NCBI GenBank assembly: GCA_028716705.1
Contig: JAQUPI010000006.1
Coordinates: 1 to 52,332 of the forward strand
From: Candidatus Omnitrophota bacterium
Lineage (GTDB): Bacteria > Omnitrophota > Gorgyraeia > Gygaellales > Profunditerraquicolaceae
Reading direction: 5' to 3'
Length of the DNA: 52,332 nucleotides
A model generated the notes under the pieces. The model worked only from the letters and a program-made list of their open reading frames with translations. It made no database searches and was not told where the DNA came from. A program made the position numbers and the translations under genes. Each line of letters starts with the position of its first letter. Position 1 is the stretch's first letter. This document shows positions 39,801-49,800 of this stretch, piece by piece.

Positions 39801-42800
39801 GTGAAGGTGTCAAAGTAACCGGCGGCACTGTTGTAGGAGCCGGAGCGGTCGGAACCGGTGAAGGCAAAGGAGTTATTTCCGGTTTAGGTGTACAGGACGA
39901 GTTAAATACCGCAGTAAACGTAAGTACTAAAGCTACAAAACCGGTTATGATAGAACGCAAGATTGTATTTCCACCGTTATGCTTGTTATTAGATTGCTTA
40001 TGAAGATTAATAAATTCATCGTAAGAAACGACCTTAGTTTTCGCTTCCTCAGCCTGTTGTTCGTTTACTATGCCCGCCTTCACCGCCTCATCCAGGCCGA
40101 AAGAAAGATATTTGACATCCTCAGCCTGCGGCACCAGGTAATATTTATGGTATTCTTTGCCTATTGCCGTATTGGCTCCTGATATCATTCCTCCCTTTCC
40201 AGAATCTGCGATCTTCGGATCAAGTATCACAAACAGCGGGCCGAAGACGAAAGAGTTGTTATGGGCAGGGCCGCCCATCAAGGCGAAGAATGCCGGCGCG
40301 CGTATCTCCCCTTCCAGCATGATGCCTAACATGGTGTCAATATTGGCGCCTATGCCGTGGGCAACGATCCCTTTGGCTGTGGCGATCCTTAAGATAGCCT
40401 TTAATTTCCTGCTCAACTCCGCGGGTAAGGGTTCATGGCGGCTCAACCTGGTCGGCTGGATATTGTGTTCCCGGGCGGCGGCCGAAGCGAGCATTGTCAA
40501 TAAGGAAACCCTGATCACGCTGCATGTCTTTTCTCTGTCGATTACGCTTCCTTCCTCTTCTACGTTAACCCCGGTAGATTTTGCGACGCTTATATCAACC
40601 GGTTGGATATTCTTATTCCTTAAGATCTCCACTGTGTCTTTGATGGATCTAAAGCTGTGTTCTTCGGGAACGCCGTCCGCATCCCATGTCAACGCCACCG
40701 GCTTCTTTTCAGGATTAAAGTTATTCAGTCTCTTGAATTCTTCGGTAGTAAGCGCGTGGATCGCAACCTCCCTGATCAAGCGGCTGCCTTTGTTCAGGAC
40801 GGGACCGAAAACTAATCTGCCGTCTTTGGAAGCCTGCAGATAATATTTCCCGTGTCCGCAGCTGTAATCAATGTAACCCTGGCCTTTTACATTCCTGACC
40901 CAGTCAGGGACTATCCAGTATATTTCGTCAAACAATCCGTCGTATATTGCCGGCCCTATGAATTGGGCAATATCTAATTTTTTGGTATACGCTTCTATCG
41001 ACTTCAATTCATCCGCGGGGGTCTTTTCAAAAGGAAGAGGAACCAGGTCGGCATGGTAATCAATATTGATCAGGATAGAATGGCGCGGCAACCTTCCCTC
41101 GATATACGCCTTACGCCAGAGATAATAAGCCATATTATGCTGTTCTATTATATTTATCGGAGCGATCGCTGATCCTTCCTTCTTCCTTGAGCCGCCCATA
41201 CCGATAGATAAACCGCCCATTAACATTAAAGGCGCCATAAGCATGCCGGTGATAAGCGTGCTTGCGGCTGCGGCTTTTTTGCCGGGCTTACCCAGTTTCG
41301 TTATTACCCTGGTAATAGCTTCTTTTGCGCCCCAAGGCAGGGTTTCCGGCCTCTTTAACAGGCGCCTTAATTGCCGGATAGTCGCCTTATCTACCGGTTT
41401 GCTAAGCGCACCAAGGATATCGATGCCGGCATTTATATGGGGCCATCCTAACTGGTAGCCTTCCTGCCAAATGGACTGGTTCTTCTTGTAATTGCGTATT
41501 ACCCAGATCAAATTTTTCCTGTAAAGATCCAAGCGCCAGGTTTTCCTGAAATAGTTGTTGCGCAGTTCTTCTGAGGCAAATTCCGTTGAAAGCTGGGCTA
41601 AGTCTATAAGGATCTTGGAGTGCAACACATTGGCCCGCACGACTGTATCATTGTAATATTGCCTGATGAAGATAAAGGCGATTACCGCAACTGCTCCCAA
41701 CACGATGAGCGATAAAACAGTAGAATCTAAGGTCATGCTGAACACTGCGGCTGCGCCAAGCAGGGCTACCTTGATCGTGGTTGTCGCTGCCATGGAAAGC
41801 TTCCAAATGCCCATAACCTGGGCCATATAAGCTTCCTCTTCGTTATGCGGCTTATTCAGGCATTCCTGCTGAAGATGTTTATATTCATGCCGGGTAAGTA
41901 TGGATCTCCTGAATGGCTTGATGAAAATGGAATTAAGGGCAGGATGATCAAGGGTATTAATGGAGGCGATATCGAACCATGCAAGGCCTCTATCCGGCGG
42001 GCCTCTTAATTTTCCGGTCCTTATATAGGTAAATAGGAAATAAGCCAGTTTTGCGGCATAGATCGCCAAACCCTGCCTGATCAGATAAAGTCCGCCCACG
42101 ATATGGCCGTTTATGAACATGAACTTTAACCCGTATTTTAAGGACTCTCCGGCTGCGCAAGCCTGCTTTTGATATTTCTGAAGGGATCTATAGATCTCTT
42201 CGAGTTCCTTGGTATCTCCATAAAAATACCAGAGGGAAGCTTTCCCTAACAGATCGAATTCCGGCTTCAGGGCGTCTATTTTTTGACGTAATTCAGCAGT
42301 GGGTTCAGAATTTAAAAGTTTCTCCATCTCATTATTTACATCGTTATATTTTTTCTCAAGGTTGTATTTTTTCCATATGAAAATTATCCCTCCGGCCAAA
42401 CGCTTTATCTTGCTTAATTTACCTGCCTTTATCGCATTAAGTATCTTCCCTGTCGGTCCTGTGTGTCCGCACCTTATGTTGTGCTCTATCCAGGTATATA
42501 CGTCGACTATAGGCGTTTGATAAGCATCTTCAAATTCGGCATTCATGATTTCTTTTGCGAATTTAAGCGCTCTCTTGTTGCCGTCCAAGAGGCGGATTAT
42601 ATGCATCCTAAAATTCAGCCATTTCAAGGCTTCCCTTACTTCTTTCCTGCTCTCATCGCTTAACCCTATATAATCGTATGCGTGCGGCTCCAAGGCCTTA
42701 ATCACTTTCTTGATCGCTCTCTTATCCCCGCTTAATTTACCCAGTGCCTGCGCGGCGAATAAGACAGCATCGGAGGAACGGACGTACTCCAAAACTGCGA

Positions 42801-43800
42801 TCAAGAGACCTGCTTTATTTATATCGCCAGCCATGCCTTCAATGATCTTCTTGACAGCGGCTGAATTGTCTTTGTTTAAATAAACCCTCTCTTCGTTGAT
42901 ATCGAGCAAGCCGCGAGATTCCGCATCGCGGAACTCCCTATCCAGCATCTCAACCGCTTTTGCTCTTCTTTTTTCTTTAATACTATTTTTAATGATGACC
43001 TTAAGCATAAACCCTGCGAAAATAACAGTGGCTACCGTAATAAACCATGCAACCAGCTCGCCTGTACCCATCTGCTGTGCCGGCGCGGGTGACAGCGCGG
43101 CTGCGGAGGCTGGCTGCGAAGAAATGAAGAAGAGGACAGCCCCTAGAACGGCTCCCTTGACGAAAGTCAATAATCTATTTGTCGTGGCTTTAAGCGTAAC
43201 GATCCGTAACGGGAATATCAATTTGACCATGGTGCTATTTAAATGATTTACTCTTTCCTCAACAGACGGATGCGTCTCATATCCCGGGCCATTGCTATGC
43301 TCGATAAACCCAAGTTCATCGGCTTCGTCCATCAGGCTATCCAATTTTTCTAATGCCTTTACGGCATCTTCATGCCTGTATCCTGCGCTGACGATTATAT
43401 CCCTGGCTAATTGATCGGCCGCATATTCATTGTCTTTAGAAACTCTCGAACGGATATTATTAGGCGCCTTGTTGCCCGTGATCGCGCCGCCAAAATATGC
43501 GCTCTTAAAGAAGTCCCCTGCCCGTATATGGGCAAGCTCATGGGCCAGGATAAAAGCTAACTCACCTTCGGTCAGCTTTCCTTGTTTATACGCATACACG
43601 GCGAATTCCAATATCCTGACCTCATTGAAATACGCGCAGGCCAAAGAGATCAATATGTTATGGAGAGAAATTAAAGGCATCGGCAGGTAAGCATTCCTTT
43701 CAAAACCTAATTCCACCAATACCGGCTTTATTCTCTCTATAATCTTCTCCAAAATCTCTTCGTTGCTGACATTGGCCTGCTTATGCAGCGTACTCTTCAC
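1..43800 (-). CDS. Alternative model: second giant gene starting at GTG 43800
   Basis: If the 96-residue ORF is a real gene, the downstream giant gene most likely starts at GTG 43798-43800, giving a protein beginning (M)[19 protein letters not shown] and running at least 14,600 residues past the window edge. No strong Shine-Dalgarno precedes this GTG, but translational coupling to the overlapping small ORF would explain that. M48 homology starts within ~100 residues of this point. Offered as an alternative to the whole-window model, not in addition to it. Confidence 0.45.
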   Translation of the reverse strand, partial: MKSTLHKQANVSNEEILEKIIERIKPVLVELGFERNAYLPMPLISLHNILISLACAYFNEVRILEFAVYAYKQGKLTEGELAFILAHELAHIRAGDFFKSAYFGGAITGNKAPNNIRSRVSKDNEYAADQLARDIIVSAGYRHEDAVKALEKLDSLMDEADELGFIEHSNGPGYETHPSVEERVNHLNSTMVKLIFPLRIVTLKATTNRLLTFVKGAVLGAVLFFISSQPASAAALSPAPAQQMGTGELVAWFITVATVIFAGFMLKVIIKNSIKEKRRAKAVEMLDREFRDAESRGLLDINEERVYLNKDNSAAVKKIIEGMAGDINKAGLLIAVLEYVRSSDAVLFAAQALGKLSGDKRAIKKVIKALEPHAYDYIGLSDESRKEVREALKWLNFRMHIIRLLDGNKRALKFAKEIMNAEFEDAYQTPIVDVYTWIEHNIRCGHTGPTGKILNAIKAGKLSKIKRLAGGIIFIWKKYNLEKKYNDVNNEMEKLLNSEPTAELRQKIDALKPEFDLLGKASLWYFYGDTKELEEIYRSLQKYQKQACAAGESLKYGLKFMFINGHIVGGLYLIRQGLAIYAAKLAYFLFTYIRTGKLRGPPDRGLAWFDIASINTLDHPALNSIFIKPFRRSILTRHEYKHLQQECLNKPHNEEEAYMAQVMGIWKLSMAATTTIKVALLGAAAVFSMTLDSTVLSLIVLGAVAVIAFIFIRQYYNDTVVRANVLHSKILIDLAQLSTEFASEELRNNYFRKTWRLDLYRKNLIWVIRNYKKNQSIWQEGYQLGWPHINAGIDILGALSKPVDKATIRQLRRLLKRPETLPWGAKEAITRVITKLGKPGKKAAAASTLITGMLMAPLMLMGGLSIGMGGSRKKEGSAIAPINIIEQHNMAYYLWRKAYIEGRLPRHSILINIDYHADLVPLPFEKTPADELKSIEAYTKKLDIAQFIGPAIYDGLFDEIYWIVPDWVRNVKGQGYIDYSCGHGKYYLQASKDGRLVFGPVLNKGSRLIREVAIHALTTEEFKRLNNFNPEKKPVALTWDADGVPEEHSFRSIKDTVEILRNKNIQPVDISVAKSTGVNVEEEGSVIDREKTCSVIRVSLLTMLASAAAREHNIQPTRLSRHEPLPAELSRKLKAILRIATAKGIVAHGIGANIDTMLGIMLEGEIRAPAFFALMGGPAHNNSFVFGPLFVILDPKIADSGKGGMISGANTAIGKEYHKYYLVPQAEDVKYLSFGLDEAVKAGIVNEQQAEEAKTKVVSYDEFINLHKQSNNKHNGGNTILRSIITGFVALVLTFTAVFNSSCTPKPEITPLPSPVPTAPAPTTVPPVTLTPSPTPVTPKPVPVAPTPKPTQTPVPTTTQVPQGVISRIINWLKANTSSVTGLPLSFQIAQDKKAGVYSRMGDANSAEGIIERIIVNEGLEVYDGACWGILLTANGDLQSASIPVNVYWNGSLGQLSSIRAGYMPNSPAQPFIYNKSNPTAVSASLNDKGKRGFIFRIIDANGKYTTVDPLDGKSVLIGYPNGDQIHWEDWKPIAGENAWIIMQAAQLYNVNKDTVSLQLAEELARAAMLLQAENGGIRMAPIGTYHIEGKDFYYYEISSENNFSSYAAFRMLYQITGKQEYKAAMDNIERYFKSVWNAQNNTFYQGAHYTNGQWVPNNANFAVDCQTWAIDVLGPKTIDSWFGEGASYKMWQKTKELSGYYQANKLMGVGYTSEHDQLSVEWTNGAIFATRELSSYYQNTHSDWAKEAAADAQSMREGVETLKQEANGKVGYSYSLKREFIPFGWWAHEKDVLSTTSTAWVGFVDMGYNPFYLGGKSATVVATTQLPPATEKSTPAPTTIVPTPAPSPLKALDINLGGLQSYSGTGWASSAVDVGNIDVSGYSALRIKVSGRAGDKFIVQLLDTSSRDDSSTGASYTHTLTATFQEIEIPMSEFRGVLLKNIRRIAIHYGASAWGIPLNPQGAGIRVNSISFISTLTSAVLPGSGVTPLPYAIPLLSTGFIFGMVNSKGSRSGKSHKQSKKNKRKGGIDTNGWVYPKVVIGGGKVKVSKPIVKHFPCSVKGLISAGIVTLPILGLGAILIYNGIKVWLTKSKATRAPPAKEEVEKLKARIEKESGIEILPHDGRNEIAYYVEGENAIHIDLARFYYLPFWSQRSTITHEKAHFKGNREIKAYLTQTLHVFYDALKSIKDYARESATGKPNFVGDLALKAYLSGHIRKTEKSAGKSGQPVIKRIFGFVAKAITVFLAVVIFSQAFAPLYARAAEDPLFAQYEQSQTNYTELYNKVSADKEITFDETILLMEGRANVAKAEEAVLEDLSNRGVTKVTVTDATGKQQQKEVAVLLQEVKENADLQPIATAFIAAKLDANCGLESLESLLGHKLPADVSRLDIAKLIVKEMAREGDLYKLNGTLPIVSIGDIRDVSKQLGVELGTVETDINGLRQMLTEPVIVTKGTNSVFVADMEDLGKLQLSPKEKIYVTASMGQLQGKNLVSQKELEKIWVAGEPLEDFQAAIAASSYKAYIQNLIRTQYAVDPLAVTKVKDTGYDLSTLLYTSTGAAKPTADIMKYYEGIAKFQVAIGALPANQQAIVRQGIAADYGIANILSPTKAELDSGKFDKLLYKGANIPRTPQEVIDFYTVGNDMYAAVSADPAAVSAFEYLAEKALTRESVFYLIYKADGTKQPFWNNPPSAIEYLKVAKLMHQSVSGDSGATTAFAYLAEAPLTKDSVSRLIYKADGTKQMNWNNPAGAIEYLKAAMPMHQAVAADPAAVSAFEYVTEKAFTKENISYLIYRLDGTKQPNWNNPAGSIEFLKAAKALLQPIRADAQAVAEYNYLTGGDVSYLIYKTDGSKQPYWNNPALAIEYLKAAGPMHRAVSSDPAAVTAFNYLAGTPLTKESISYLIYKIDGSKQLNWNNPAESVVYIKAAAPMHQAISANPAALAAFKAFSGQDLTKDNVSFMIYKADGTKQLYWSDPAGAVEYLINTMAAVNTLKNSPYKAAINHFFNVDLDNLSTASMNRLIDNLLMSKDIDTNTFWLFNPATRTYDLNKYFSFLEAIQNFIIKANQRPNIIGIMNQVYGMQLQGKTQLTQLTLDEYQKFANKRTGILYDRDGTLRDIDLVVNIFEGLTTLKNSYKAPTNRFYDVDLDHLTIEQFQYLIDSLLFSGHWVDMNGANPYNTAQKSMLDPKTNTYKLYTFVYWLYNPASKTFDFTNYSNFLDLLRDFVYQARNHYRIFPLFKSVYQIDLNDKNSYLDLTSSDYQRLASQELGILYDENGNIRDLAIVFNAFEAVYEIQQNAYYRAVTEKFYNVNLGRTTDGQTEYLNAEGFKRICDELFFSQNPVTKQYWLFNPVDKTINLNTYYSFLADIENFMNKAIGSQKAMEIIKEVFGVDLINKTRNENNKLDLLSLEAAEYKQFTRPELGILYNADGSRKDVDSAIKLYEAVYDFRAAYNKLNEADRKKVDSIFALFNHPGKTDLKLDLSNGLNSDDLYILGYYNQETKEGYGLLYNQEGVLWSVADTDWANKTMEFFAAIADFRDAYNRLNDTQKEKVDSVLAIFTYPDTRKSSTETASPYLGKALNLRDGIQLYELTMLGYFDKGKNEGYGLIYDEKGELRALSGSDWADNTMKFYEAVADFYGDYKLSDKNKVDIVLAIFRHPGKANVKLDLSNGLQPDDLYILGYYNKESNEGYGIIYDENNNVRKDFKASMRLFEAVADFYGAYQQSNKTKVNSVLAIFTHPNKKNITLDLSNGLQPDDLYILGYYNSNTKFGYGLIYTDKNEIRKDFTASMKFFEASADFRDAYNRLSDTQKAKVNSIMSMFHYIYPNGAVKEGVNLDLGNGLQPDDLYIIGYYDPAKDFGYGVLYNENKQLRAELDTEWANKAMKFYITVYDLYDYYKRLPEKGVVSKESVNRVLNASTYDGKPFSELLNLSDGLDVKELKILGSENYGLLYDQNMQARDPVVTLNYWATYVDRFEFSGQKRFQDIIGVKIENFPQAVQEGLRKSGITNDTIQPSVKIYTKMNMVELVTKGLDAQFFTKPQTLPNGQKIQGQVILSFDMAVSDLPQDFFALLKKDRGYTGKEPLKYIYYFDGTANILTGLGIQGYAIDTNDKIQNQELKFVEEVSPNGEFVIARGVNVYGEERVTTAKLIEGGYLITIINTERASNDIPARLLYKGNKSGNTYTYNAQTPDIKSYDMPGFTLTVNGANIIGLEPLMADLTSLPESSRRDALNKLTAGLNEIISSLGLNGDVHISKEKVVITNGGENFNYRIQEDPWARVVAFVSSEDKVNADVVVNIQWEKDGSLLGYKYLSNGLIFKLDTQKQARDAKPLTPQGLLNNQGLNASLIGQIKDKGIKIEDVSLIVVEEKLLFNGMEVPVLTRYLIGQDPLKRDYARYDTGVLRLIKFDGAKNAPFSISHGEVVVATDIQKVIRETIYQMTDNKHGNNDYIYRVTYEYRDGQEYKNKPIFIGYNYETGVVWEHYVNEEWKLYSKEGIPLQLTRILGAQNSFSVDDTDWYTGSGIMEGAKEYSYSHFINKVYENEKGDVYMLSSEIIDSPTSVSGGTSRIFKNGKLWAIIEEGFVRTDVYSRTMKDKFLNSIPGLWGSLSKKDGEKIKDLRKTIENKGQEIKTDFKLPAEIQNNVYVDKERQILNLEVGFFAKVPLGVRYLIAFLGLSILFSLAVQKITELISKRRDKKNLNFASEEQITRILGTVVKNGQNLRELVSKIMLRRELYGPIVIGKHILSKMEQLRRLEYYLLGHDGFTTEEIQTLTGLYENGRNDELKAALALKGINFEELQTHVLRGEGIDQRTLKDMDKVRRAEFIRYYLLAYGFSEREANILMDLYESKHIKLEDKNVDPRSMLKAPELKKNETVSFRKQIELAAEGNYPKAIIVLVLLEAGLISDNELTETLFKLSDKKGALKWFALERALVNLSQDKVLAQIRQGNFENVNKLLPTPEARVLQQIMGRELLSKEKISSFANNGGYKSFLEFVIFLLREDFIRPVFDKVLEETVGEFIPKEDRELVFGSVFAGIHRFIFADPALLNQKAEDIANSDIIYNPYPMNDATEAKSLRELVLSKVLQMAHSQTKDHSFGSAALMYPMVIYVSREVNKLIIANTSTARVRQVMQAYSKVFSEIIINEVFSNTRVRVSRQKDITERKPWRKAETKLFNIFTDEDLYDLFEMLIKENKTLKEAVTKKESRNKLTENADFIINFYKSYNDKRMNTDKLSSILKKATLYLFEKAYPEATKADKATQKRFGLFTLYFGRLLWPLFAIQKYWGMNTWQRKLGFALNVVIFAGAGVYLLQYSMALGAVLISLAIMLSPVIWSRMSNAKEKLFWGSIFTTGSLYLFGFMVQHLFWKIFLIDPNSIGFYTTVFLLAITVIPTIISIYHVAVTVRSYILLQEEVFSKTTRSLVGPGSFLPWFLWESRARHWEKLYGKWYREFTEIEEEYMPLLASGESIKEYLERLIILMPKGLISDKERDLWLKALRNEAGGRFIEPRSTKAHEILYGAFFSLSQKKPLPDVYALLQPSSTHLIVAGEMFSHSFVNSGYPGTFDNNPKTNDKTSLLGYIALNNKVEWGNLLDFIEETIGISTVTTELRKVNEYRDIPGLLFGDNGLSYKDKTFIADAILDWLNEFRPDNKGVIESMNRDYIESHLSISYQLGDFEYHQAMEDIIRKEGFISLKKAFEKLSGKDKALLLDYEKVFLEGYMKYQSLLDMKLRQICGELGLYGMGDIEYENKNIKKFGSLDGFIKGMNAIKEDIKTSDHDKTIVSEILTSIPVYKNQPFRTWAEQFHNWEKAHYADIMQILNKYPALRASFDNVSQKVDTIYTFSDNNVVFGVYDSNRDMPVNGIKNAVIATNLWLFYPITLNYDTQTRTYYGQHVWRNNWATLQGRNPFIGVVNPMMKIWASSNYTFAVTRIYAIAQEVWTSDVQRARRNFLTFCGKGAGRPELIITVFTPPGEDSAAFLTQQRTQPLWESTQIDWFTIEWSRATLLAESIANVEMRYAYNVTRFMMDRSQFAVFYNENVGADKKLSHLFLWAHYFISLAVLTLLVFLPPLSPFSSFAFLTPAAFFILASLVLMEAINTNNFIRHWRQTGSFWIALSLTFKEVVHAFPFYVFLIPHFFRGIWYASNEIFSFIRTSREPKLSSWDKNKKYEEVMLFHRFNRKGFPLIGVIAILSMAGWVVGFFLMGPLGPIILFPYLLASVAFLTGMYAFGVFADRKGKLSGMQGERWIITSLWSWVKMTPYAFAKTILAVGSFIHALFIEAKLSRIIARSMPLKAPTTIKINTKNNVFEVSVPGKTYKMEREEVKAIIVQDWLLHKKLQIILQTAEGKEFVVRHNYFLDKEQKIVNMGLTDSSINLDLSKVPAAAIYAKLIITFASHKKIYRAEFKLLTAEAGAQKEKTDKAKEETETKAKEQKNSETDKKTDNAQSHPGMVNNEAPFKAKQINKNIFLVAAEQVNEFISRFIGNINNRVGDKAYAPFVKDVASIVNRAKTQPHETLVVYINNEIKAYLVFGPLAPKPCYVYYIGIDPQHQAGEHFGTELFENLVKIALERRIDTIVLHTSGAVENEPVLHFFRSLKARISQINEYEESIDGTCEDKSNRIKFEFELAHPANKQTETVKEPPVPNKPATEHNIKAVWNEANKLREEGKYENAIAKYDEVINKAKEEWFLQYAYHWRGDCYMSLKNYEKAWDDFLTGLKLEGDIIFWLDIIHWLKLNKDNKSLNKAEEALTKITVSDKTSEYLLGARKECLDLITELKTKPKADEIKHKLNFTEAKLKGILVNLSEQTRLSEENRKEIESLEAEIARLKILTAKARKEELPARKELKELRTARKELKAARASKRTEIKEMRRQLIELEGQYIEAKILVVQKQIELNVTKANVDRIKIITEQLKSEMDRLNEEIRLIQEELEASRKLIVEAQSILNVKPEDADVQAKLAQALSALKKAEVLIEKNLQALKIKQALIIAEGNLKEAMVIYSQKEAGFSAAQTQITYVEVRINSTKNTIKVTKAAATRLRKKISGVQAQIIERRIRLTAPVLAKELRIAKSKLDDSKRESQRREANINNLQIERISTEAEIQCIKVEKPNLVEQTSQDIAELESALSQILKDSLPFKDGPPVAKKVSFELKENNVLDIAFEGNIPQEKQALAEKILRDWIKQGTLRIQIQYNQGKLSDIPEGNIRIKFASIHFEIYPQSIYPLTIKITYTDESGKVFGSVPTAFTLKGTEVKLADVLLEGEVSIDNRTGKAVDLNNLLKDVAVIIDNGEFQKRADRKLYLKDAKIVLVNKTEEEQVKKVLKECSLDPLSQACFISLLDWYYNPATDRPALIIKTKDNKGNFYPSAILTEEQRKNLLGAEDYENIVAEVSKATGIPEYELYMVCMDAGLGTAVSRKNYLKTKFNRDALGAKGTDLSFEGAINVNGNDYIISVAEIKLLRLIKEVSEKQYNAKVYFEPIVSEGEEPSKPSYDALLGKPYLPDLLSGKKESEARKYKDLLKENNIELNFYIVRPYPSLDLDNRAPTSAREASLSHGEWGFKFLMNALAYKSLNNAPAILAFYNGDGTNNSPDRYIVEWMIRRNVPLIMLTTAKTGIDIKGGQIGIEFLADGKVRVRMLERNSAKTNKQTAIFDDMGLTLGEEGKQYFNTNIALVNYGLLAKILEDVLKEVFNGDTSALQRLCTPDLISGVKDGPDPVNKEKKKDYVQIEGPIGTCFLNLHNFFESNPEAKKILSRYNVDKDMLLRIVNLSRPQDRTRFFTPIKFAVDHWFQAYGDFYRLNTQTWMLENNDPAKIPPLFDFDNVTKLPGSKDKTYYDDVTNMFEAFGRASVINLKSITLKGAEVKLSNALLEGDISIDNRTGKALDLNNPPIEVAIIVDNGEFERLPDGRLYLKNAKIVIVEKAQEGLAKEGLERIATEYKISFGTSGWRGKNGQDFNETNIARAVQGVAGHYKASIKSGEILIGFDPRKNNLKYAKIAASILAANGIKVRIIIEEPTPTPVLAYLAQSDEQIAGVINFTASHNPAIDDGLKFSPHHGGAADKSVTDAISNYANSTLESKPMDYDLAKEQGLIREFPLKEAVNIYVYNYIIPTMKNIGAWSDIVNYLKENKDVKVIIDSMQGTAVEYLKALYSELAKEAEREFYSIINTENRDPEFKLVNGAPNPTLEKSTVKIISEVKKDNKTLGLGVDGDADRFGITDFGGRAFDANEMIAMLSYFLSKELGLKGNVGKTVATTNFVNAAAESLGCSVVETAVGFKWFVEKAVKEGTKFLVAGEESAHVGIGPFMKSWDDGIVISMTGLWMIARTGKSLAEYKSAIESQIGKRFYIKTHTIRGEDDSIKTGVNNAIKETKNELNSGTDWSRTTVIRKAEEFYKHKAVQLITLDGLKVVFDTGDWILMRPSGTEPAIKLYVEVTNPANEDTLNRVGAKLLGIDESLVGGKKDKDPLEELFEQKSLSQSSRDFFRAMLDWYRNPAKDRPELIINVDDNNGNFYPSARLTEDQRKELLGAEEYTSVVEEITTDASARPEYDLQMCCLDAGLGSSLRRFRYVKEKFNREKLGAKGTDLSFESVITLNGKNYMISVAEIKLLRLIREISSKDYNTRKLVFSPIVSEGDQDASKPSYDELLAKPYLIDLLEAKSKIRTYKDVLDELNVEVRMRFVRNYPSLDKQTKEPTYAREASGSHGEWGFKFFREALDYKPTELPYIIAFYNGDGTNNSPDRYIVEWILKHNVPLVMLTTTKTGIDKKGGQIGIEFIEGGKVRVRMLERASAKNNKQDAIFDDMGLEGGKGQPGAQYFNTNIALVNYGLLSRILQDLLKEVFNGDTRKLQLLLTPDLIASTKEGKDGKDYIQLEGPIGTCFLNLHNYFATSDDAKVKAILARYNVDKMLRIVNIDAANRTRFFTPIKLAVDHWFQAYCNYYKFNPTLCMLQDCVENRIPPEFDLENDYFNDVSNMFDAFGLAKACYLDSLTIKGAPVKIQNATLKGKIEIVNKTNLTIDLNQVFRGNDKLIVTVIEGTYEKDMDGTLYIEGAKIVILPKDSQVYYDQLINEKFEQQIRALYGVSCEEAKKINPYLAEIAYDKDDKKDSNRLGWIVAHLEWILQHPQSIEKVLEDAEFIRSHYKYVIFCGMGGSGLSVQVVKTTFGEEKIRIYSLRTTDPQVIADILKEITVLEGNLEQALKKTLVIPISKSGTTQETVSHKDYSAALFKRNYLEIKSYMWVITDKKSPLDTGEFTQREIQLNSKGDIGGRFTAPATLIFLLPLALVAPERVKEILKNAYQSNNLDEKQEDIYLKLGAYLCYMARILGKDKLTMLMPNELRDLPMWAEQLFEESLGKDGKGITLFYGEKLREEVLKAANECDRVFLRINLSGKQTNEGLWQHLVANGYQAFEININSINDIGAVMLGFQRTVAAFAYLWQICFVNQPAVEGYKKATKAVMKDIKPGQKVKVPAGWKAAYFNKIKLYYTPLIEAGVIKEEELVSKLMELDSDINDAPGVYAAIILLLREKGKFEAAELISYGRMTPGLRNALEEARNSIFTTKLMMPAKLGEGPDKNHSYHQNIEGGKNMFLSTYFMPLIFGQPEALEYSENLIKAQTIGTVQSVASINRKVVLITFDSTTEDAEKDVQEFFARVAGYINKPEMQAQEQGSSTKLYCFTPVAFLPLITSSTISEISKFVSAHPIWAGFIGIVVVIGLTIVIVRLVKRITKNNARKKVLTELNKIREMTEHKVRLIEAKTGNKIGADLSIESIDFLNKIENVGLLSIILENLKILKKYFTQNYIIKHTMIYKWVAVVPDGFYTMWGTGSEDIYNIIYIGHKNLEEIGWKTYTVEGNTVSEPDIIYTQYSYKQEVEFEIDKFKEFITSLTVQNAQQKIEELQNQLENEKNCNGNAPSARTRPSKAAPSKGQIVDALRMIAEQGLALRNVSEGAINKAMAELHKLGHDQAASLLEWLAKSNKILAPPVVGAFEDVFGLVYFEGAVAKENLKIFISQDVANESHPENLTTLIHEAVEAYWRLRGESAERSHELALSLNKASLYKFAETPMEVLFHEMMSSYTFTRNYPSNSFYIPSGTNGYIFSKAFSGEKDTHIILTEVNSEEAVILTIAGELPNGEKAGLAVRAYPKALMSRDTVYPILNKLLDKAFEEMRQAGFHALKISYNSPLYLNSTALKTDVSRLNYAQIREIIVQNVKIITGPGCAIDQWDLIFNINTGNLDRANLRPLETGTNEHPFSAVDRNANPLLLGARIDGLDAIEAGYQKGGYIEEAYKEVKGGDEVTLRAIAYGEDMLGTRRVILHSDIDGAWANFEKPLNFVGNKDGKAVYEIALKPARNFEYTFAFEGSNGLNWAELPYGNGKVVVMQQFKGSVGFVGMEFGPLVKVGGQGDVMYELPRALAQSGCGVSVVIPYFRRMAGKLDSYKVEDIEGVSIEIPLDNRIEKLYAKKVITEDITVYMLAAENKELFIAPYPADRRKEFEESILLSRGALELLRQLGKNVDIIHSNDHHTALVPVYMRTIYKEYFSKTGSVFTIHNIGYQGEYPAEWYKDLDLPGMESLVIRSDKLNLMAVAPGVIKHIDEKGSYINTVSNTYADEIRIGLAEIEKLLREIKNRFGGILNGIDYSIWNPATDKDITANYDINDGIEKVKQGRAINKKALQELLSDTGDISALGIDPSRKSGALKADSKRPLVAIVSRLVGQKQIDIIFQMIEDIYADRRQKLDIDLVILGTGEEWLEEMLTKYASVYSDGASMVYIRAYNDKLSRMIYAGADMLLIPSDYEPSGLTQMIAMRYGAIPVVRKTGGLADTVFESGANQTGFLFKGVPRIFTDAYEDSIRRVINANQLYDSLKKAVTVFNIEKAWDKIIINAMQSNNRWDRSIGYYMNVYAWLKEELSDKNTVFDEEIKDRNGNTQAIIVRKNERGATSSDLPVQMRLLDLEKGKTLSSDDTLQQAIYVEKGEIEVYIRRTASYIELREGDLISTFMGYRITAKEESTVTIINQTPALSYRNTQKAQIPVFLVNDKAIPEIIRHLDSEDDVALVLRKEAEFDKFHVVTLPQFALNIGVKSPQKGQKDRPHVETPIEKPRITIIFMVRGSARCYLYTTEGEYVAQPVLGAGDKIILLSGHKVEFEGDDNKMIEVAEGPYPGADKAKIFLDVENFRLNKATFNVQRFTQICPLEVVKLEVEFGQGADLLIQQNLNRKMSTDGRDGSALIDGKPADLNNSLNKIEELVSAYRNSVGKDKKLMALIPYGNIYWHHGYVAYENGKLYSTRNEQINENIYPSIIHWKDAAFTFENLRFINLSGIIQVIVVREAKQEDVTERIKFAISGVGIIGKRGKAVELSSLYDKFDDIRHLFSLPRVGNLSVLKVRGYGNILSFGRRQLFEDKELIRRSLRGESVVLDISEKEVKSKKELIKAFSEIGYEQVFEEGQVKIKGQYFIYPGRNGVLVNLKDNVYPQQVLGISEGNNLVSYTFSGKNQVYGPTITEIQDYLVSENIKGAIILCNGGDVFINYKGQKLVKSWTDRKEMTALIALYQQNILNSPERIPPSGKTNTYPLPVPDEDQKQAEQKYGKDRILTYVEVTGFAVQSPEQFLGNNYEIMKQRLAQLELLLGRAPPKWDLIITTNLWSTHGKVAACDIRSATVYIHPYFFSLSEAKQLEILYHELIGHITKRIIDEDKAQEDTWEFLRANQSILLEIIENDLRKLKTSSAIYKDIDIPFIMAKVKEGSLKLKHEWVYVVDEQDAVVGLSERAIAEKNFLIHRTANAFVITPDGKVFLQRRGVPDKLFYLCISIFGGHMGLELDYKEGIKIELKEELHLSNDLQGKLVEKGKEFYNEPNDPNKEYRQLFVYYLTWDEYEELSVFSEQLENKKKTMSLEQFKQWLADQKKLKKGYGEVWGYYEKGMGEILDAKLGFPDRDDLKKYLKAFPDGIHYLELLDEFSGQNNMEKAYFTPDLFERIIRNKDLKIIRREIEDEFIHELKEKSSQYYNELMYSYYRSPTGGEPAGHGLIKEMPEGNWYSIHISGAAEQTDGVFIDNPMKISNGIGFQSLSYYIDRNYREENILLNVFVEDNNMLWWIGQVMDKYRMVAGYTWSRNIHHEFNIPYYEDFCLEKVEVENVWKRGGGYAIKINGRRDSSSGFIEINVPKARIETEIFVFKDLLVIAREMLKNNFNGSKLIVLTNEAKEMIENKFSIGLTKKISLVDFVKLLSEDSVNGFKINLSKSPALYTYVDEDEKRKEIVQSMYKSTIDRYKINILSPGNFIASKDTSGRCRCVDLGESLLEMSHLKERLLSEAPDSLKEKLPELKRTGEIFIDGGFAIKVSEDMSFEFINLDLAIKEWVNFGIGLVSMLELANKVKEEILFNVYKIYPENHFNKEILYWIAQVLPEGSLEYEKGETVDYPWHHVFGVYNYEAIFLTRQNIESISKRLGGLKVLKTKKGELFELSSADLSVYNHLLLENINLQEDIYLPLAQRVRKNVPNTIAGSKAFNLTKLIQFNLPVPLGVVVSENITEERILNSINGFISWIEFQTGKQLGKDLTLSVRSSPSVSMPGLLLTITDISSKESLIEAFKMVKGSWNKPEAIEFRNKNNIQAGGMGVIIQVMVNGDKNENSGAGVLFTRDVITGLNKLSGGFALKAKGQDIVDRSGITIKPVEQLAEIFPEIYKQLENIKLKLEKEFGAVQEIEFVIENGILWILQTRNAVLSLKASAKVAFDMVREGIITQFKMLNEFEKISNLQKNKKVYKVREGAKLTMISRGIPSSYGVAFGSIVFSLEEARESESRGRSAILVCFNRPDQIESAILSGFVSGIITQYGHEALHESVLARSQAVPLIDTIENAKLEGDKLKIGNYEFREGDMIVMDAASGVIYIAEEEDILIEDKTISILNLDFNYDTEKQRAKERYSLFAYEELLAEHAKIVAYLIKSKDINLDIVRDNLYAHVIHDILLEIGKKLGKDEQAIQSEIHKFSDPSAKISEDRKTKINQIDFDNIEKLITSAICNELKEKSVAINDNIIKAIRRTVAKIAKGSRYVVPFGLDEDNNGKYFTISLLVLDEEIIISFYDINYPIMYDYDTKEYILKDSFSFIIPQTIMNQIAWESVEVSASLEEALFGKKTELRYYVENEVLNNAFSIMNSGGERAGPYNINYSSDKYPGVYETFMIEIFFRKLATYVLIKNVTYHDQTWYNSELIRIPRENYGLNGPARSKSDEPNTYPLTVSENDQKQAEQKYGKERILTEVEVEGFNVRSAEQFLDDHYEVLRQRLEQLKQLAGRAPPKWRLIITTDPRFTRGKIANCEIHFAAVYIHPYFFSLPESKQLEILYHELISHIVKGIRDENEAVRDSNAFVWLNRNVPELMDKVLVTISMEGNIPEFERFEAQDANTKGGLGAYFGDKLEGLFEVGIKAYGIQPGYAKRLKAGMAVDVDYDELINKGIMQRVYESENIPLTIQVYAWDNNDPHNACNNPLIGVDVWKIIRGGTVDFILRSPIFDILYTEDRVCRFAQEIVFGKAAFELLKRLHITPDILHLNEAHTVVAAARLRAEDHDFEKTAIVYTNHTIVPSGLEIFYSGVLKTDVNRMMYQIGIPEEKACDFRSRFLRPNGVVDFCYAAAHLADVINGVSQEHAKATEKLFKSMYGQDFAVNVVGILNGSGKTWKNDRLLHLEERGIIPAEEELWDIHEEGKIIAYREVEARTGVKLDPDKQTLWAIRRIVDYKSQYPMLRFLVGLICAERESRFNKEQLRDMMFKLTPDLQSDYNKELTEAVLGYIFKNREYVNGLGMQVVIGGPEYMKFWVDEFKRWSQLPELKGKFVYVPDSDARLLKMQAIGADLCINMPRPLEEACGTSDQRTGVNGGVNIAISGAGPVEWIMDYDVLTRKGSGFLLGSYTKLNQGGVVSDDALFYRKAPVDIFEKLEIASGLFYADKAQWKHLMHNSYLASSKVTAEAMEQRYAKDVYALAIRKRAQRSDHARSKTGLPLSEALVMQELDQKHIRMLTNVEYENIFNAAVSVNEFLRVTGRQTWITGLAKLLADQGKLRAGPFELFFGVIYEDILYLDESILNNPFELALTILHELGALQGQSHDQNLKLENEYIGANGTPLYISSEHGQAYSYWEKTRLEGRLTDGAVLVHIDSHNDLMLPYKMEDRPKTIEEAQKVEYDVAHFIMPAVTFGLIDEIYMVVPEFDTKDNRRTENKEEIVISGKSINKTVKIHYVHDHELPDFGKETRPVILDIDEDYFMVNVLDNEGWTSSAWMAIEGKPKRVMFGSFDGDANYREPIQKELRKNINSLISNLVGKGLKPAVVTVAISAPVYTPSQYAEFITETLKNELRVENVFLKDDVVMRARVFFLAAGETKKSVDLSENSVKISSNKEVSAVTALPATNPTTTKAWARLKELKNAKDLKLRQMFEADPERFNKYSIRLGDILFDFSKNLIDKDVLDSLLALADEIGLKSAIEAMFTGVKINQTENRAVLHIALRNQSNTPIYVDGKDVMPAVNLVLGQMKDFSGKVISGDWKGYTGKIITDVVNIGIGGSDLGPVMITEALKQFAARKDLRVHFVSNVDGTHIAETLQGLNPQTTLFIIASKTFTTQETMTNANTAKAWFLKEAKD

Positions 43801-46800
43801 TTGTGCCGTTGATCTTGTAGACGGGCGTGCTGTTATTGCGGGCGTGCAGGAGTCTTGCGATAACGCCGTAGCGTTCGCCGCCGTAGAGCTGTTCCCAGGA
43901 ATCGATCCTGCCGTTACGCGTATATACGTTTCCCGTAGAAGCGTTAACAAGAAAGATGCGTAAATGCCCGTTACCGTTCTCGCGCGCAGTAGCGAAGACA
44001 GTGTTGTCTTGAGTAAATTCAACAATGTGGTCAATTTCGAGTACATCATAATTAATATTGACCTTGTACATGTTACACCTCCTCTTATTTTTTGTACCAA
44101 GCGCCTTCCGAGGGTCAGAACGCCGGAGGTACGGCGCCGGAAGGCGCTCAGCACAAAAATAGCCGCTTTTAATCCAGTACCTGCCACGGTAGGCTGGACA
44201 ATCTGCGGCTGGGTTAAATTTATATTTTCTTTATGGGTTAATTCCGGATACAGGACTGCGTTTATTTCGTGGATTACTTCATTTATTGAAGCATTTTCAG
44301 GAAGGATAATATAGATAACACCTTGTTCTAAGTAGTTTGCAGCGCCTAATTGAGGCGGACCGCGGGTAAAATGCACTCCCTTCGCGGATAAACGATCGAG
44401 GATTTCTTCAGAGATACCATATAAAGCCTGAACCTGGGCAAGGGTAAGTTCGCCATATTTTGCTATAATGCCTTTTATACCGCCGTATTCATTCGCTAAT
44501 TTCTTTACTTCTTCTCTGGATCTGCCTTCTGCTGAAGCGTCTTTTGGCTCATCATTTACAGCTCCAGCACCCTTGCTCCCGTTTCCTGCATCCAGCGCAT
44601 CCATTCCCGCTCTTGTCCCATCTGTTCCTGCCTTCTTAACCTCATATCCGCTACCAGATATTCTGTCTGCAACGCCTTCACTTCCGCCTCCCACCAACCC
44701 ATATCCATCTTTAACATTTGTCTCCTCCTTTTTAGTTCTTTCTCGGTTGAAAATCTTTCCCAGGAAAGAACGGGAAGGAGGCCCTTGAGGAGGAGCTGTG
44801 GTCTCGATCTTTTCGACCTGAGGATTGCTGAGCTTGCCTGTTTCTTTTAAGACTTTATCCGCTGCATTTTCTACATTATTGAGCGTTCTTTCGACGGTCC
44901 CTTTGCCTTGGGCATACTCTTCTTTTACGTTAACTTGTACTGTTGGAGCAGGGTTAACCGTGAAAGCGCTTTCTTTTTTCTTCTCCGGCTGTGCTGACCG
45001 TGTGGGATTGGAAGCGCTTTCTTTATTATTTCCCACTAGTATTCCACCAACCAGACCATAATGATTCAAATTGTAATTATTAATATTAAAACTGGCTTGG
45101 AATTGAGCAGGCACATACAAGGTTATTCTCTTTAAAGCTGGATTAGTTTCAATCTGAGGCTTATTATCTGATAACTTACTACCTATGTGGTCAGCTATAT
45201 TATATAAATCTGGATCTGCGATTTTTAGCTGATCTTTTGCAACTTCAAAATCTTTGCTACTTCCAACATATAACTGAACATGTAAATATCTTTCATTTGA
45301 AAAATTGGAGGCTACAGAGAAATTTGAACCAGAGAATTGTATAACTTTTACATCGTATGATCTTCCGTTTACTATTGCTTTATCGGTTCCCATGCCCTTA
45401 ATAGAAAGCGTGGTGTCTATTCCATCTATATCTCCATGGCCTCTGCCGAAATAACCCGCCACCTTCCTCCCCTGTTTCCTAACGGCCTTTATGTGTCTTG
45501 TCGCATTTTCTGTAAGAGTTTTTATTGAATCTAATAAACTAATAGTCCCAGGCCCCATATTCATCTCTTTAAGAGCACAGCCGTGTATTCTAATACCTAA
45601 ATCTGCTGCAGCCACTACCATTAATAACATATCGTCTCTGTTCCTTATCCAAGTCAGATTTTCTTTTAAGTAAGGTAGCGATCCGGAATCCAATTTTGTC
45701 CTTAACCATTTAATTTTATTCAGCCAATAATATTCCCGTGCAGCCCTTTCAAATCCTATATCATAGCCTTCTTTTTCGCTTGCAAACCATTTATATTCAT
45801 CCAATTCTTTACTAGAAACTTGTTTGATAAAATCTCCTAATGAAGGGAATTCTCTAAGGAAATTGAGTACATTATCCCAATTCTCGCCAACCTGGCAAGT
45901 TACGATCTCTGTCACTAAATCATTGATTCCAAGTTTTGAAGGTAAATTTACCAGTATGTTCGTGATAAACCAAGTTTCGGTAAATGTAAGAGAATGTACT
46001 TCATCAAATATTAAAACGTCGTTACTTTCAGCCTTATTGAATAAATCATTTACTACCCCACCTTGAATGTTTCTAAAGGCATCTAAATTTTCCTGCGAAT
46101 CGTTAACTTTTACTGAGGATTCATTTATTTGTTCAGATTGTTCTAAGCCGCCCTGGATGTTCCTAAAGCTATACAAGGGCTCCTGCGTCTCCTTAGAAAT
46201 ATTGGTTTTAGCTGAAATCAATTTCTCAAAACCGCCTTGTATGTTCCTAACTGAATCTAAGGACTCCTGGGGTACTATATAATTACTTGGCTTAGTATGA
46301 GCTGATTGCTCAAGACCACCTTGAATATTTCTATAAAGATTTAGGGATTCTTGCGAAGGATTTATGTCAGAATATGCTTGATGAGATATAAATTTGGAGG
46401 GGTTTTCAGGCACAAAGCGATCCAGTGGCGGACCGCGTATAGATTCGACAACGTGTCTCCATATATTTTTCGTTTCTTTCGCCAGCGCCTTGATCCTGGT
46501 GTATACCAAGTTAACCAACACCTGGATCTTCTTGCCTGCACCGGCAAAAGGATTACGCTTGCTATTTTCTGGCTTGACCTCCAGGGCATTGTAAGCCGGT
46601 AAACTCCTATCTTCAGGAGTTACACCCTTGGAACCGCGGGTTCTTTCGGAATTGCGATGGACGAACAATCCCTTAAGAGCCTTTATCAGGCGATTCAACA
46701 AGCTCGCGTCAGGGCCGAATCCGGTTCTCTTGGAACCTTTATTGGAACCAGAGCCAGTTCCCTGGCCAGCGTATGCGGCTACACTTTCTCCGCTGTCCTT

Positions 46801-49800
46801 ACCTATATTATCTACAGGCAGGGTCTCAGCGGCACCCTTGTCTTTCAGGGTTACACTTCCCGCACCCGCTACCATTGCGCCGATCAAAGACGCAATTCGA
46901 GCACCTACTACTCCTACAGCTCCAACTATCGCTCCTGCGATGATACCTGCTACAGGTTCTTTAGTTATCGCTGCTGTGGCTAAGCCTGCTACTGCCGCAC
47001 CTGCAAGAACTGCCAGCGTGCCAACAGTGGCAAAACCAGTTTCCTTTGAAGCAGAATTGGTTTTGGGTGAATTGGCAGGCGGGCCGTGAACAGGATTTGC
47101 CTTAAGACCGGCGTTCTGTTCAATAATAATTGACATTGGATACAAAGTTTGGCCAATATTGCCTATATTGAGAGAAGAAATGGGCTCCTGAGGCTTCACA
47201 GCGGGATCGGAATTAGGCATAATCTGGCTAGATATGTTGCCCCCTACGGTCGGTCCAGAGACAGGCATAATCGGAGTATTCGGCACTTTTGTGCTATCCG
47301 GCAGGGTATTCGCGGCTGAACTGTTCTCACGCGCTGGAGGAACCTGGGTAACCGCCTCGCCTGAGGATCTATTCATATAATCTATAATGCTGTTATAAGT
47401 AAGCATGCCGCGCAGGTAAGAGAATAGTATAGACTCGGGCTTACCCGGCATATACCAGGGTTCAACAGGAGCAAGTTTATACTCCGCGGCGACATTCAGG
47501 ACAAACTGCTCCGGAGCGATGCCTAATTTGCTCTTAGTAAAGCTCAAGTCATAATCAACTACAAAGTCTTCCCTCGCGATATTCAATTTCTCAACCGGTT
47601 TGTTCCTTACTACGAATATTTGAGCGTCTTTCTCTCCTGCCTTGAGATACTGTTCGGCTACAAGCTTGATAAACAAAGGAGTGCTCGCTGTGCCGAAAGA
47701 ATCTATGATCAAAAGATCTTTCTGCCTTAAAATCCCTGTTTCATTCAGTTGATTATAAAGCCGGCGGACATCCTTGGCGAATGCCGAATCAGGCTCGGCC
47801 TTTAATTTCTCTTCAAATTTCTGCCGGATAATTGCCAGCCGCTGCTCAGAAGTTGTTTGGTCTTCTTTTAACGCGCTCACCTCTTCTGCTATCTTATAGA
47901 TCACTTCCATGCCATTTATGTAATTGGTGCTGGCGCTTACATAAATAAGGGAGAAATCCTGTCCTTTTATAAGGCCCAGCTCCTTCATTAGGACAGCGGT
48001 TAAGTAATATGAACCTGCGTCTCTGGCGACAAAAACCAAGTGCTTGCCGGGGAACTGCTTGTGAAGGACATCGTTGATTAAATAAGGGTACAAAGGCACG
48101 GCCTTCATCAGCCTGTTATTATAATCTGTTTCGAGCATATTGAACGTTTTCCAGTCAACCGGGTCTACCGTTATAGATTTCTTGTTCAATAAGCTTTCCA
48201 GCCAAGTTACTATCTTATTTATGTCCGCTTTTTCATAAGCAGGACGCGCTTTTATAAGTTCATCCGCCATTCGCCTTAATCTGGCGGGTATCTCTGCCTT
48301 TTCATCGAGCTTTCTTGCTGTCTTTACAACATCGTTTAAGTCTTTATCGCCGTATAACCTGTATATATTTATTTCCTCCCTGCGGCGATAAGTTTGTTTA
48401 TATATCTGTTCCAACCTGGTCAGGCGGGTGCGTTTGAGCATATCCATTTCGGTGTTTCCGATAGCATCGATCAAGGTGCCTTCGTACATCTCATATAGAC
48501 CGATCAGGTGGGCCAGGGATAATGCGCCTGTTTTCTGTCCGTTGAGTAATAGAAGCCCGCTGACAGGGTTAATCATATATATCGGGAAATCACCGGCTAT
48601 CTTTCCTGTATCCAAGAACTCATCAAAAGAATAAATCTGTTCAAGCTCGAGATTCTTAAGTTCGCGCAGCGTCTTTTTCAGGACACCCTTTGTATCCTTA
48701 TTGAGCGTATCCGTTACGCCCTTCATCCATATGGCTAGATCACCCAAGGAAATTTGACCCTCATCAGACAAGGCCTGGAAGATGATCTTGATGCCATCGG
48801 GAATAACCAGGCTTCTACCCTTGGGTAGCGCGTTATAGAAGGCATTTTCCAGAGTGAGCCCTTCTTTTGAAGCTGTCGCATCCGGAGCGGAACCACGGAC
48901 GCGATCGGAAGGAAGCTTATCGGTGTGTTTATCGATCTCCTGTTGAGCGAGCGCGATATTATGCCTGGCGTCAGCCACATCACGCGGGTTAAATCCTGCC
49001 TGAACTATATTTTCCCAGTAACCAATCGCCTCTTTTAGCAATATGACCGCTTCATTTACACTGCCCTGTCTAAGTAATTCCTGGGCTGCCCTATATTTGT
49101 CGTTCCCAAAGCCCATGGCATTGGCAGCGCCCATCGCTTCATGCCCGCGAAGCTGTGAGGAATCTGTTTTAGCCCCTTGCAATTTCTGCTTAAGCGGGCC
49201 GTAGGTTTCTTGCAATTTAAGCAGAAGACCATCGCATATTTCTTTGCTGGCTCCGAGCTCACGCAAGGCTTCCAATTCCATATTCAGCCTATTATATTCA
49301 TTTGTGAGTTCTGAAATGGATTTTCCGGCCAGCGCTTTAATGCTTTCTTTTAATTCACCTGCTAATTGAAGCAATGTCTCTTCTTCGCTTACTGGCGCGC
49401 TTGTAACCGGCGTAGCCGGCTTGGCTTCAGGTTTCTGTCCGGAAGTTTGCTGCTCGGCTGCGGTTTCGGTCTTTTTAGTGTTAAATATCTCTTTACCAAA
49501 CGCGTTACGCGCGCTGATCTTGGCGTCTCTGGCGACCCTTTCAACTGTTTCAGCCGGGAAGTGCATATCTTGGTCGGTGATCTCCATTTGCCGTTCAAGG
49601 CTGACTATCCCCGACACTGCATCAAGTTCTTTTTGGAAAATATCGGTTCGGGCGGCAAAACTTTCTTTTACCTTCTGGTCAAGTATGCGGCTCTGCTCTT
49701 CCAAGCCCTTGGAATATTCATCAAGCTGGGCTAAATTTACAGGCACGATAGCGTCTTCGGGATCGCTCTTTTCGGTTCTTTCCTTGAACACCGTCTCTTG

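Noticed and set aside
39560-40003. Plus-strand ORF with a Gly/Val/Thr-rich stretch resembling a silk or elastin-like repeat
   Set aside because: The repeat is the reverse complement of the Pro/Thr linker before the glycosidase-like domain.
40157-40843. 228-codon plus-strand ORF
   Set aside because: It is antisense to UPF0489 copy A and the next domain, is Ser/Leu/Pro-rich without motif, and has no ribosome site; typical complement-strand shadow.
44556-44717. 53-residue minus-strand ORF in another frame with AAGGAGGAG before its ATG
   Set aside because: The apparent ribosome site is simply Lys-Lys-Glu-Glu codons of the linker, and the product (nine Met and five Trp in 53 residues) looks like the shadow of a Gly/Asp-rich linker that continues in the giant frame on both sides.
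49056-49598. Two short minus-strand ORFs in another frame
   Set aside because: Lys/Pro/Arg-rich shadows of the helical and linker region of the giant frame.
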